Shown here piece after piece: positions 37,978-46,085 of a DNA stretch of 64,000 nt. The first letter of the stretch is position 1; every line of letters starts with the position of its first letter. The position numbers were made by a program, and so were the translations under genes. The DNA comes from Mesorhizobium kowhaii (GTDB taxonomy: Bacteria; Pseudomonadota; Alphaproteobacteria; Rhizobiales; Rhizobiaceae), in assembly GCF_003253745.1 (NCBI RefSeq), contig NZ_MZXV01000032.1, forward strand, positions 930,001 through 994,000, written 5' to 3'. The notes beneath the pieces are model-generated. The model saw only the letters and a program-made list of their open reading frames with translations, was not told where the DNA came from and did no database searches.

Positions 37978-38741
37978 AGGAAACCTCCATCGACGATCAG
38001 CATTTGCGCGGTCAGCATGCGCGAGGCGTCCGAGGCCAGGAACAGCACCGTGCCGACGATGTCGTCCGGCTGCATAACCTGCTTGATGCACTGCTTGGCG
38101 ACATGGGCGGCAAGCCCCTGTTCGGTCACCCAGAGCTCCTTCTGCCGCTCGGTGATCACCCAGCCGGGCGCAATGGCGTTAACGCGGATGCCGTCCACGC
38201 CGAGCTTACCGGCCAGCCCCTTGGTCAGGCCGAGGATGCCGGCCTTGGCGGCGGTGTAGGCCGGCATGTCGGGGTGATTGATCAGATAGGACGTCGAGGT
38301 GAAGTTGATGATCGAGCCGCCGCCGGCCCGCTTCATCCCCGGCGCCACCGCTTGCGCGGTGAAGAAATGCGGCCGCAGATTGATCGCCTGGTTGTTGTCC
38401 CAGAATTCCACCGTCACGTCTTCGACGGCGTGTCGCTCGTCAAGCGCCGCATTGTTGACCAGCACGGTGACATCGCCATGCGCGTCGGCCGCCCTGGCTG
38501 CCGAGGTCCGCAAGGCCTCGACGTCGCGCAGGTCGGTCTTGAGATACAGCGGTCGGCGGCCGAACGCTTTCTCGATGCGGTCGGCAAGGGCCGTGCTTGG
38601 GCCATCGGCGATGTCGATGAAGGCGACATTGGCGCCCTGGCGCACAAAACCCTCGGTCAGTGCCGCGCCAATTCCGGAGCCGCCACCGGTGATCAGCACC
38701 GAGGCTCCTTCGAGGTCGGCAAAATGCGCCGATGGCATCAT
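37974..38741 (-). CDS. SDR family oxidoreductase (probable D-galactose 1-dehydrogenase)
   Basis: 255 residues from the ATG at 38741, chosen because GGGAGA lies eight bases upstream; an ATG seven codons earlier is possible. Motifs: LITGGGSGIGAAL (cofactor), LVNNAA, FTSTSYLINHPDMPAYTAAKAG with catalytic Ser, Tyr and Lys, and LIVDGGFL at the end. As first gene of a dgoK-dgoA-lactonase operon it most likely oxidises D-galactose (or a close aldose) to its lactone. The galactonate dehydratase needed to complete the route is not in this window. Confidence 0.82.
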   Translation of the reverse strand: MMPSAHFADLEGASVLITGGGSGIGAALTEGFVRQGANVAFIDIADGPSTALADRIEKAFGRRPLYLKTDLRDVEALRTSAARAADAHGDVTVLVNNAALDERHAVEDVTVEFWDNNQAINLRPHFFTAQAVAPGMKRAGGGSIINFTSTSYLINHPDMPAYTAAKAGILGLTKGLAGKLGVDGIRVNAIAPGWVITERQKELWVTEQGLAAHVAKQCIKQVMQPDDIVGTVLFLASDASRMLTAQMLIVDGGFL

Positions 38742-38960
38742 ATCTGTTGTCTCCCAGCGCATGACCCCGACAACGTCCTTTGCGCGCCCTGAAGGACGCG
38801 CGGCGCTGTGGTCGGACCGGCGCGCATCCTAGCCAGACACGTCGTGCGGGCAAGGGCGAAAAGGCGGATTTGCGGGCTTATGTCAGACAAAACGACAATG
38901 CGCCGCACCGGATGCGCACGGCTGCATCATCGAGATTGCGGGCAACGTCGAGCTTGCCGG

Positions 38961-40310
38961 TCAGATCGCCTTGGCGCGCAAGGCGCCGCGGAAGGAATCG
39001 CGGAGGTAGCCGAGCGTGGCATCGGCATCGACCGGCCTGCCGAACAGATAGCCTTGCCCGCCGGCACAGCCGAACTGGACCAGGCGATCAGCCTGCGCCT
39101 CCTGCTCGATGCCTTCGGCGACCACGTCCATGCCGAGCCCCTCGCACATGGCGAGAATGGCACGGATGATGTGTTCGGACGGACGGTCGTCGAGAATGGA
39201 GGAGACGAAGGCGCGATCGATCTTGAGCTTGTCGAAGTGAAATTCGCGCAAGCGGCCGAGCGAGGATTGGCCGGTGCCGAAATCGTCGAGCGAAACGCGG
39301 ATGCCGACGCGGCGCAGATCCTCGACGATCTTCTCGGCCGAGGCAGGATCGTTCATCAGGCCGGTCTCGGTGATCTCGATCTCCAGCCGGCGCGGATCGA
39401 AGCCGGTGCGCTCGAGGATCGCCAGTATGTGCAGGCCGGTGTTCTGGTCGACGAGCTGCGAGGGCGACAGGTTGAACGACAGGAACAGGTCCTTCGGCCA
39501 GCTTTTGGCCGCTTCGGTCGCCTTGCGCAGCACCAGCTGCGACAGCGGGCCGATGATGCCGCGCTCCTCGGCGATGGGGATGAACACCGTTGGCGGCACC
39601 GAGCCGAGATCGCGGTCGGTCCAGCGCGCCAGCGTCTCGAAGCCGATGGTGCGGCGCGTGTTGAGGTCGACGATGGGCTGGAAATGCGGCTCGACCTCGC
39701 CAGCCGAGACAGCGCGGCGCAGCGCCTGTTCGATGCGGGTGACGCGCTTGGCCGCCTCTTCCATCTCGCGGGTGTAGACGACGACGCGGCCACGGCCGGA
39801 ACGCTTGGCGTGGTAGAGCGCCGTCTCGGCCTTGTTGATGAGGATCTCGGTGGTCTCGTCGCCCGAATAGAACAGCGAGCAACCGACCGAGGCCGAAAGC
39901 CTGGCGGTGCGTTCGCCGACATCATAGGGCGCCGAAAGGATCTCGATCAGCATGCGGGATTTCTCGGCCGCCGCCTCCTCGCTGAACACCATCGGGTAGA
40001 GAAAGGCGAATTCGTCGGCGCCAATGCGGCAGACGGTGGAATGGCCGTCCATCGAGGCGCGCAGCCGCATCGCGACCTGGATCAGGATATCGTCACCCGC
40101 CTTGTGCCCGAACAGGTCGTTGATCGGCTTGAAGCCGTCGAGGTCGAGAATGCCGACGGTGAACGGCGCCGGGTCGTCGGCACGGTCGCTGATCAGGCGA
40201 TCGACCTTGTCGAAGAAGCGGCGATGGTTGCCAAGCCCGGTCAACGGATCGGTGAATGCCAGATCCGTGCTCTCCCTGTTTGCCTGACCGGTGCCAAACG
40301 AAGTTTGCAT
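38961..40310 (-). CDS. GGDEF-EAL domain protein (c-di-GMP turnover)
   Basis: 449 residues without membrane segments or an N-terminal sensor. The GGDEF domain (~17-180) has DPLTGLGNHR and an active-site motif reading GADEF (97-101); the EAL domain (~190-440) has ETL (225-227) in place of EAL, with EITETGLM, LDDFGTGQSS, KIDRAFV and AEGIE intact. Both variants occur in active enzymes, so it may be bifunctional, with hydrolysis the safer guess because the EAL metal ligands are all present. Cytoplasmic and monocistronic. Confidence 0.9.
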   Translation of the reverse strand: MQTSFGTGQANRESTDLAFTDPLTGLGNHRRFFDKVDRLISDRADDPAPFTVGILDLDGFKPINDLFGHKAGDDILIQVAMRLRASMDGHSTVCRIGADEFAFLYPMVFSEEAAAEKSRMLIEILSAPYDVGERTARLSASVGCSLFYSGDETTEILINKAETALYHAKRSGRGRVVVYTREMEEAAKRVTRIEQALRRAVSAGEVEPHFQPIVDLNTRRTIGFETLARWTDRDLGSVPPTVFIPIAEERGIIGPLSQLVLRKATEAAKSWPKDLFLSFNLSPSQLVDQNTGLHILAILERTGFDPRRLEIEITETGLMNDPASAEKIVEDLRRVGIRVSLDDFGTGQSSLGRLREFHFDKLKIDRAFVSSILDDRPSEHIIRAILAMCEGLGMDVVAEGIEQEAQADRLVQFGCAGGQGYLFGRPVDADATLGYLRDSFRGALRAKAI

Positions 40311-40458
40311 CGGTGTCCCTGTTTTGTGACGTCGGAATTTAGTTTCAGACTGGCAGCAAACCCTTTAGGAAACGTATCCCCAAATCGATTATTCGCGGGT
40401 AAAGCGCATTGTCTTCAGCAGGGTCGACGCGACGCGCGTCGAGCCTGCATGCGGATCC

Positions 40459-42282
40459 TCAACCCTTGGGCCGGACACGATAGAGTTCGAGCGAGGCGCC
40501 ACGGGTTTCCGCGATCGGCTCCAGCCATTCCGGCACGTTGCCGCGCATCAACCCGGCAAGAAAACCGTCCGGCGCGGTAAAGGCTAAAAGCTGGCTTTCC
40601 GAGTTGCCACGGCACAGCGCGACAAGGCCGACGTGATGATCCCCGACGATCGACCTGGCTTGCGCCTCGGAACCAAGGAAAGCGTCGAGCGCAAGCAGGT
40701 CTCCCGCGACGTTGCGGTGGTAAGGCCCGGCGAACACGCGATGTCGGGAGTACACCAGGATCGGCGATCCGAGATTGGAGACGGCAAGCACGGTGGTATC
40801 GGGCAGCCTGCCGAGTGTGGCGAAGGTGGCCTTGGCCTGGCAGGACGGGTCGACGCCAGCGTCGCTGGTGATTTTTGCGCCGCCGGTTGCGAGCGCCGCC
40901 GACGCCGCCTGGGCGGCGCCTGACCAGATCGAGTTCACCGAGATGAGCCAGGCCGCGGCCATCCGCAGCACCGAGCTGCGCGACGGGCTGGTTTCGGCCC
41001 GCCGCCGCCATTTGGCGATCCAGGCCGAAAGCGGGATCACCGCGAAGGCAATCGAGAATGTCGAGCCGCGCACTTGCCAAACGCTGACCAGGAACGCCAC
41101 GACCAGCAGCATGGCGACAAGGCTGTCCTGGCGCCGCCAGCCGCCACGGCGTAGGCGCAACGCCATCAGCACGAGCGCCACCAGCGGCGTGGCATAGCGC
41201 GCCGCCAGCTCGGCGGGATCGTGGGCGGCGAGCTGGAACAGCGACTGCGCCTCGTCGATATGATCGAGCCACAGCGTCTTCAGGCGCGGATCGAGCCCGG
41301 CATAGGGAGAGGCCAGGCATTGCGGGAACAGCAAAAGGAGAACCGCGCCGAGCACGAGCGCAAGCACGCCTACCGACAGCAGGCGCTGCCCGCGCGTGCG
41401 CCCGGCCGCTTCGATCGAGGCGATCGCCGCAAGGCCGGTTCCGGCAAGGGCCGCGACGACGAACTGCATCGTCGAGAAGGCATCGCATTGCGCCTGGCCC
41501 CAGGCCGATAGCGGGATGGTGGCGACGAAGACAAGCGCTGCGACGCCGGCAAAGCCAAGGCCGAAATCCCTGGCGATCAGCCTTTCGCCTGATACGTCAA
41601 AGGCGAACAGCGTCGCCACGCAGACGCCGATGGTGGCGACGTAGGGAGCGGTTTCCATGCCGACGGCCAGGGTCAGCGCGGCGCACAGGCCGGCAAGGAA
41701 CGCCGCCGGCCGGCGCATGCGCGCTTCGAGCAGGAAACTCAGGCTGGCGACGGTCAGCATCAGCTGGACATTGTGATGATCGAGCGCGCCCGGCTCGAAA
41801 ATGCCGATGAAATACAGCGCCGCCGCGCCGACGATGACGGCGGGCAGCACCGCGCCATCGCCGGCAAAGCTGCGCGCGGCGCGAATGATGAAGACCATGG
41901 TCAGGCCGAAGAGCAGTGCCGGCCACGCCACCTGCGCGACGTTCTCGGCGAGGGTCATGTTGCCAGTCAGGCTCGATACGGCGAGCACGATGGCGGCGAT
42001 CGGCACATCGACCAGCCGCGACCAATGCATGACGAAGCCGCCTTCGAGGCCCATCCGGTATTGATGCAGGTCGAACCAGCCCTGGCCGGCCAAGAGGTCG
42101 CGCACCTCGACCAGCCGCAGCAGATTGTCATTGTCGCCGCCGGCATTGGTCAGCGCCGGGAATCCGGCGCAGGCGTTGACGACCAGGACGCCGAGCGTGG
42201 CAAGCAGCGCCAGCATGAGGTCCGCTCGCCAGGAGGCGCGTGCGCCGTCTCTGGAAAGCATCGCGGTATGAGCGGTGGTCAT
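40459..42282 (-). CDS. polytopic membrane protein, GT-C type glycosyltransferase-like
   Basis: The ATG at 42282 gives 607 residues; an upstream GTG at 42366 is possible but has no clear ribosome site. About a dozen hydrophobic segments follow an early periplasmic loop reading NAGGDNDNLLRLVEVRDLL and GGFVMHWSRLVDVPIA. The charged loop after the first membrane helix and the HWSRL pattern resemble oligosaccharyl-transferase-like GT-C enzymes that use polyprenyl-phosphate sugars. The C-terminal domain is soluble. With the GT2 and GtrA genes upstream it probably modifies an envelope glycan. Confidence 0.65.
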   Translation of the reverse strand: MTTAHTAMLSRDGARASWRADLMLALLATLGVLVVNACAGFPALTNAGGDNDNLLRLVEVRDLLAGQGWFDLHQYRMGLEGGFVMHWSRLVDVPIAAIVLAVSSLTGNMTLAENVAQVAWPALLFGLTMVFIIRAARSFAGDGAVLPAVIVGAAALYFIGIFEPGALDHHNVQLMLTVASLSFLLEARMRRPAAFLAGLCAALTLAVGMETAPYVATIGVCVATLFAFDVSGERLIARDFGLGFAGVAALVFVATIPLSAWGQAQCDAFSTMQFVVAALAGTGLAAIASIEAAGRTRGQRLLSVGVLALVLGAVLLLLFPQCLASPYAGLDPRLKTLWLDHIDEAQSLFQLAAHDPAELAARYATPLVALVLMALRLRRGGWRRQDSLVAMLLVVAFLVSVWQVRGSTFSIAFAVIPLSAWIAKWRRRAETSPSRSSVLRMAAAWLISVNSIWSGAAQAASAALATGGAKITSDAGVDPSCQAKATFATLGRLPDTTVLAVSNLGSPILVYSRHRVFAGPYHRNVAGDLLALDAFLGSEAQARSIVGDHHVGLVALCRGNSESQLLAFTAPDGFLAGLMRGNVPEWLEPIAETRGASLELYRVRPKG

Positions 42283-42381
42283 GGATTGGGCTTTCAGCCT
42301 GTGTCTGTCGGCGCACGCTAGCGCCGGCCGCTTCACAAAGCGTAAAGCGGCGCGATTTTGCGCCACTTTGGGCGCCGTGCG

Positions 42382-42780
42382 TCAATCGCGCGCCGGAAAC
42401 ACCCACAGCGACGACAGAATGTAGCTCACCGTGCTTGCGGCAACCGTCATCAGCGCCGACATGGCAAGCGCCGACATGCCGAAACGGGTGACCGCCAGAT
42501 GCGACACCAGGCCCGAAAACAGCGCGCATCCCACCTGCAGCGCGAGATAGCGCGGCATGGCGCTGGCATGATCGTGCTGGCCGCCGAACGTCCAGCCGCG
42601 CTGCGCGCTATAGGCAACAACGACGGTGATCGCATAGGCGACGACACTGCCGATGAAAGGCGAAAAGCCCAGCGACACCAGGAGCCACGACAGAACGAAC
42701 AGCAGCAATGCGGCGCCGACGCCGACCGTCAGGAACCGGAACAGGCGCGTTTGGACAAGGACCGGCAATGCGTCGCTCAT
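42382..42780 (-). CDS. GtrA family membrane protein
   Basis: 132 residues with four hydrophobic segments and the GtrA-type opening FRFLTVGVGAALLLFVLSWLL, then SVVAYAITVVVAYSAQRGWTF. GtrA-like proteins are thought to help flip polyprenyl-linked sugars across the cytoplasmic membrane. The start overlaps the glycosyltransferase stop (ATGA), which supports a joint function. Confidence 0.88.
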   Translation of the reverse strand: MSDALPVLVQTRLFRFLTVGVGAALLLFVLSWLLVSLGFSPFIGSVVAYAITVVVAYSAQRGWTFGGQHDHASAMPRYLALQVGCALFSGLVSHLAVTRFGMSALAMSALMTVAASTVSYILSSLWVFPARD

Positions 42781-44093
42781 GTGTCGCGCCCCGGCAGTTG
42801 GTTAGCCGGCGATTCACTGGCCGGCAACTCATTGGCCGGCAATTCATTGGCCGGCAATTCATTGGTTTGACCGGCCCGGCCGGACTTCAGCCGCTTGACC
42901 GGTATTTCCAGGACACCGAGCAGAAACGCCGAGAAGAAGACCTGGAATGAAATGACGATCAGGCTCAAGCCCAGCACCACGATGCGCGGGATTTCGGAAT
43001 CGTTCAGCGGGCCGAAGCCGAGATGCGCCCAGCGCGCCACGGCGTAGCCGAAGAACAAGACGCCGCCGGCAAAGCAGATGCCGGCATTGGCGGCGAGGCG
43101 GTCGGTGCTGATGGTTCTGGTCAGCCAGTCGGAACGGCGGCTTGGCGGCAGGATACCGGTTATCTCGGCATAGTATCGCGAAATGGCGCCGAAGGTGATG
43201 AGCTGGACGCCGGTGACGACCATGAAACAGGCGGCGACGAAGGTGTTGAGGTCGAGCGACAGATTGTCGATCACCCGCAACGGCCCGAACACCAGCAGCG
43301 CCGCAAACAAGATGCCAAGGCCACCGAGCACCGTGCCCGGGATGAAGAACATCCAGCGCGGATTGTAGACCAGCAGAAACTTCAGGTGCCGCCAGCCGTC
43401 GCGCCAGGTCCTGAGATGCGGCGGCCGGCTGCGGCCGTCGGGCTTGAGCGTGGTCGGCACTTCCTCGATGCGCAGGCCGGCAAGGGCGCCGCGCACCACC
43501 ATCTCGCTGGCGAATTCCATGCCGGTCGTCTGCAGGTCGAGCTTCCTGATGCTGTCGGCATTGAAGCCGCGCAGGCCGCAGTGGAAATCCCCGGTCTTGA
43601 TGCGGAAGAACAGGCGGCCGACAAAGCTCAGCACCGGGTTGCCGAGATAGCGATGCAGCGGCGGCATGGCGCCGGCCTCGATGCCGCCCTGGAAGCGATT
43701 GCCCATGACCAGGTCGGCACCGTCGCGCAGCCGCGCGACGAAGGCCTCCAGCGCGCCGAAATCATAGCTGTCGTCGGCATCGCCCATGATGATGAAACGG
43801 CCCTTGGCGGCGGCGATGCCGCCCAAAAGGGCCGCGCCATAGCCTTTCTGCGCCACCGGCACGACACGGGCGCCCCCCTCCGCGGCAATCGCCTGCGACC
43901 CATCGGTGCTGCCATTGTCTGATATCAGCACCTCGCCGGAGATGCCCGCTTTGTCGAGGAAGGCTTTCGCCTTGCCGATGCAGACGGCCAGCGTCTCGGC
44001 CTCGTTGAGGCACGGCATGAGGATGGTGAGTTCGAGCTGTTTGGTTGCGGCGGCGCGGATGGCGGTGACGGCGTTCATTGGTCGTTGTTCCAT
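42777..44093 (-). CDS. glycosyltransferase family 2 with C-terminal membrane helices (dolichyl-phosphate-mannose-synthase-like)
   Basis: 438 residues (an alternative ATG is at 44078). Catalytic GT-A features are MPCLNEAETL (~26-35), ISDNGSTDGSQ (~57-67) and the metal motif GDADDSYDFG (104-113). Two or more hydrophobic helices follow after about residue 235, as in enzymes that load a sugar onto polyprenyl phosphate. The C terminus is a low-complexity tail of five-residue NELPA-like repeats encoded by a 15-bp minisatellite. The first gene of the GT2-gtrA-GT-C operon. Confidence 0.87.
   Translation of the reverse strand: MEQRPMNAVTAIRAAATKQLELTILMPCLNEAETLAVCIGKAKAFLDKAGISGEVLISDNGSTDGSQAIAAEGGARVVPVAQKGYGAALLGGIAAAKGRFIIMGDADDSYDFGALEAFVARLRDGADLVMGNRFQGGIEAGAMPPLHRYLGNPVLSFVGRLFFRIKTGDFHCGLRGFNADSIRKLDLQTTGMEFASEMVVRGALAGLRIEEVPTTLKPDGRSRPPHLRTWRDGWRHLKFLLVYNPRWMFFIPGTVLGGLGILFAALLVFGPLRVIDNLSLDLNTFVAACFMVVTGVQLITFGAISRYYAEITGILPPSRRSDWLTRTISTDRLAANAGICFAGGVLFFGYAVARWAHLGFGPLNDSEIPRIVVLGLSLIVISFQVFFSAFLLGVLEIPVKRLKSGRAGQTNELPANELPANELPASESPANQLPGRDT
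42791..42865 (-). repeat. 15-bp minisatellite in the 3' end of the GT2 gene
   Basis: Five 15-bp units in the same frame: a degenerate one at 42791-42805, then 42806-42820, 42821-42835, 42836-42850 and 42851-42865. The last two are identical (CCGGCAATTCATTGG). It encodes Asn/Glu-Leu-Pro-Ala repeats, so copy number changes would keep the frame. Confidence 0.88.
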
Positions 44094-44316
44094 CGAGTGC
44101 CCGGCGCTGCGTCAGTTCGGCCGGGCGCATTCGGGCTTACCGTTGCACGGCAAGGCTTAAGGAAAGGATGACGCGCAGCCTCGCCTTGTCTCCAATCGGA
44201 CCGCAGGCCGAGCTTGCGGTTGTCTGACACCAATCTTCAAAATGTCGCGATTGGCAGATGGGCGGTGAGCCTGTACAGGCAAGACAGTCGCCTATCCGAG
44301 CCGCCGGAGACCTGCC

Positions 44317-45261
44317 ATGAAGCTGAAAATCGCCGTCCAGATGGACCACATCGCCACCGTGTCGATCGCCGGCGACACTTCGTTCGCGCTGTCGCTGGAA
44401 GCGCAGCGGCGCGGCCATCAGCTGTTCCACTACACGCCCGACCGGCTATCGCTGCGCGACGGCAAGGTGTTTGCCCGCATCGAGGAAATGCAGGTGCGCG
44501 ACGAGAAGGGCAACCATTATTCGCTGGGCGAAAAGGTGCGCACCGATCTTGCGGAAATGGATGTCGTCCTGCTGCGCCAGGATCCGCCCTTCGACATGAA
44601 CTACATCACCACCACGCACATCCTCGAGCGCATCCATCCCAAAACGCTGGTGGTCAACGACCCGGCCTGGGTGCGCAACAGCCCGGAAAAGATCTTCGTC
44701 ACCGAGTTTTCCGACCTGATGCCGGACACGCTGATCACCAAGGACCCGCTCGAAGTCGCCGCCTTCCGCAAGGAGTTCGGCGACATCATCATCAAGCCGC
44801 TCTACGGCAATGGCGGCGCCGGCATCTTCCATCTGCTGGAGGGCGACCGCAACCTCGCCTCGCTCTTGGAAATGTTCGGCCAGATGTTTCGCGAGCCCTA
44901 CATCGTGCAGCGCTACCTGAAGGACGTACGCAAGGGCGACAAGCGCATCATCCTGATCGACGGCGAGCCGGCCGGCGCCATCAACCGGGTGCCGGCCGAG
45001 CACGATTCCCGCTCCAACATGCATGTCGGCGGCCGCGCCGAAAAGACCGAGCTGACGACGCGCGAGCGCGAAATCTGCGCCCGCATCGGGCCGGCGCTGA
45101 AAGCGCGCGGCTTCATCCTCGTCGGCATCGACGTCATCGGCGACTACATGACCGAGATCAATGTCACATCGCCAACCGGCGTGCGCGAAGTCAGCCGCTT
45201 CGGCGGCGCCGACATCGCCAGCCTGTTCTGGGACGCAGTCGAGGACAAGCGGCGGACGTAG
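44317..45261 (+). CDS. gshB: glutathione synthetase
   Basis: 314 residues beginning [20 protein letters not shown], with [39 protein letters not shown] (ATP-grasp), [20 protein letters not shown] and the metal-binding [10 protein letters not shown]. All are hallmarks of bacterial GshB, which joins gamma-glutamylcysteine and glycine. A GGAG site precedes the ATG. It diverges from the glycosyltransferase operon with a 223-bp gap. Confidence 0.96.
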   Translation: MKLKIAVQMDHIATVSIAGDTSFALSLEAQRRGHQLFHYTPDRLSLRDGKVFARIEEMQVRDEKGNHYSLGEKVRTDLAEMDVVLLRQDPPFDMNYITTTHILERIHPKTLVVNDPAWVRNSPEKIFVTEFSDLMPDTLITKDPLEVAAFRKEFGDIIIKPLYGNGGAGIFHLLEGDRNLASLLEMFGQMFREPYIVQRYLKDVRKGDKRIILIDGEPAGAINRVPAEHDSRSNMHVGGRAEKTELTTREREICARIGPALKARGFILVGIDVIGDYMTEINVTSPTGVREVSRFGGADIASLFWDAVEDKRRT

Positions 45262-45337
45262 TCCGTTTTCACTTTGTCTTAACCATGTTCCGGTTTTTCA
45301 ACCGGGTACAACCCGACCGCGACCGGTGCGGCTGGGT

Positions 45338-45352
45338 ATTCTTGTAATGTTC
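45338..45352 (+). promoter_or_regulatory. degenerate LexA-type box
   Basis: ATTC-N7-GTTC, one mismatch from GTTC-N7-GTTC. It shares 16 of 17 bases (45339-45355) with the perfect box exactly 640 bp downstream. It is likely the displaced partner of a duplication bracketing the quinone-reductase fragment. Confidence 0.5.
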
Positions 45353-45494
45353 TTGATTTGATCAGGCGATTGTATAGGCCACTGCGGATCGACACTGGCG
45401 ATGGGCTTCCTTCCCCACCACTGACCTTGCTGTTTCCTGTTGGTTGCGCGACAGCTAATATGTGCGTGTAGTTCGAAGCCTGAAGGCTCACGCT

Positions 45495-45963
45495 ATGAAA
45501 ATTAATGTCGTCTGCGCGCATCCACTAGCCGACAGCTACCAGGCATCGCTCCACAAACGGGTCGTTCAGACCCTCAAAGCCAGGGGTGACGAGGTCGTTG
45601 ATTTCGATCTCCATCAGATGAAGTTCGATCCTGTGATGCATGCCGAAGAAAGACGTGGCCACTTTGATCCTGCTCAGGCCCCGCGATTTGCAGATTTACA
45701 TCGACGCGTTGAGATGGGCGGAAGCCTGCGTTTTCTGCTTTCCCACATGGTGGTCAGGCATGCCTGCAATCTTGAAGGGTTATTTTGATCGAGTTTGGCG
45801 ACCAGGGGTGGCTTACGAGTTGCCGGCAGACGGTGGCGTGATCAAGCCGGCGCTATTGAACATCCGGCGGATGGGGGTTGTTACCACATGCGGCTCGCCG
45901 TGGTGGTATACCGAACTGTACATGCAAAACCCAGGGAGGAAGGTGCTGTGTCATTCACCGTAA
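45495..45963 (+). pseudogene. broken NAD(P)H dehydrogenase (quinone)/NQO1-family gene
   Basis: Translation from the ATG at 45495 matches the family start (MKINVVCAHPLADSYQAS, then VDFDLHQMKFDPVMHAEERRG) until about 45680. The family sequence then continues in the +1 frame: IDALRWAEACVFCFPTWWSG, MPAILKGYFDRVWRPGVAY and VTTCGSPWWYTELYMQNP. That frame stops at 45963, roughly 50 residues before a normal C terminus. A single-base frameshift plus 3' truncation makes it non-functional. The truncated end lies about 15 bp from the start of a repeat that also occurs 640 bp upstream, which suggests the whole fragment was inserted between gshB and comM. Confidence 0.82.
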
Positions 45964-45977
45964 GTGAGCAACCTTAT

Positions 45978-45992
45978 GTTCTCGTAATGTTC
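45978..45992 (+). promoter_or_regulatory. LexA-type SOS box before comM
   Basis: GTTC (45978-45981), seven bases, GTTC (45989-45992): a perfect direct-repeat box of the type bound by alphaproteobacterial LexA. It lies about 90 bp upstream of comM, a gene recalled as a member of the alphaproteobacterial SOS regulon. DNA-damage control is therefore likely. Confidence 0.8.
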
Positions 45993-46085
45993 TTGCCTAG
46001 CTCGGAAATCTGTGGTTGTCTTCTATGACCTCGCTCGCGTCCTGATCGCCAGGGCATGGGCGAACCAGTATCCGGGGGCATGAAA

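Noticed and set aside
45640..45963. Independent small gene
   Set aside because: It continues the quinone-reductase family sequence in another frame, so it is the second half of a broken gene.
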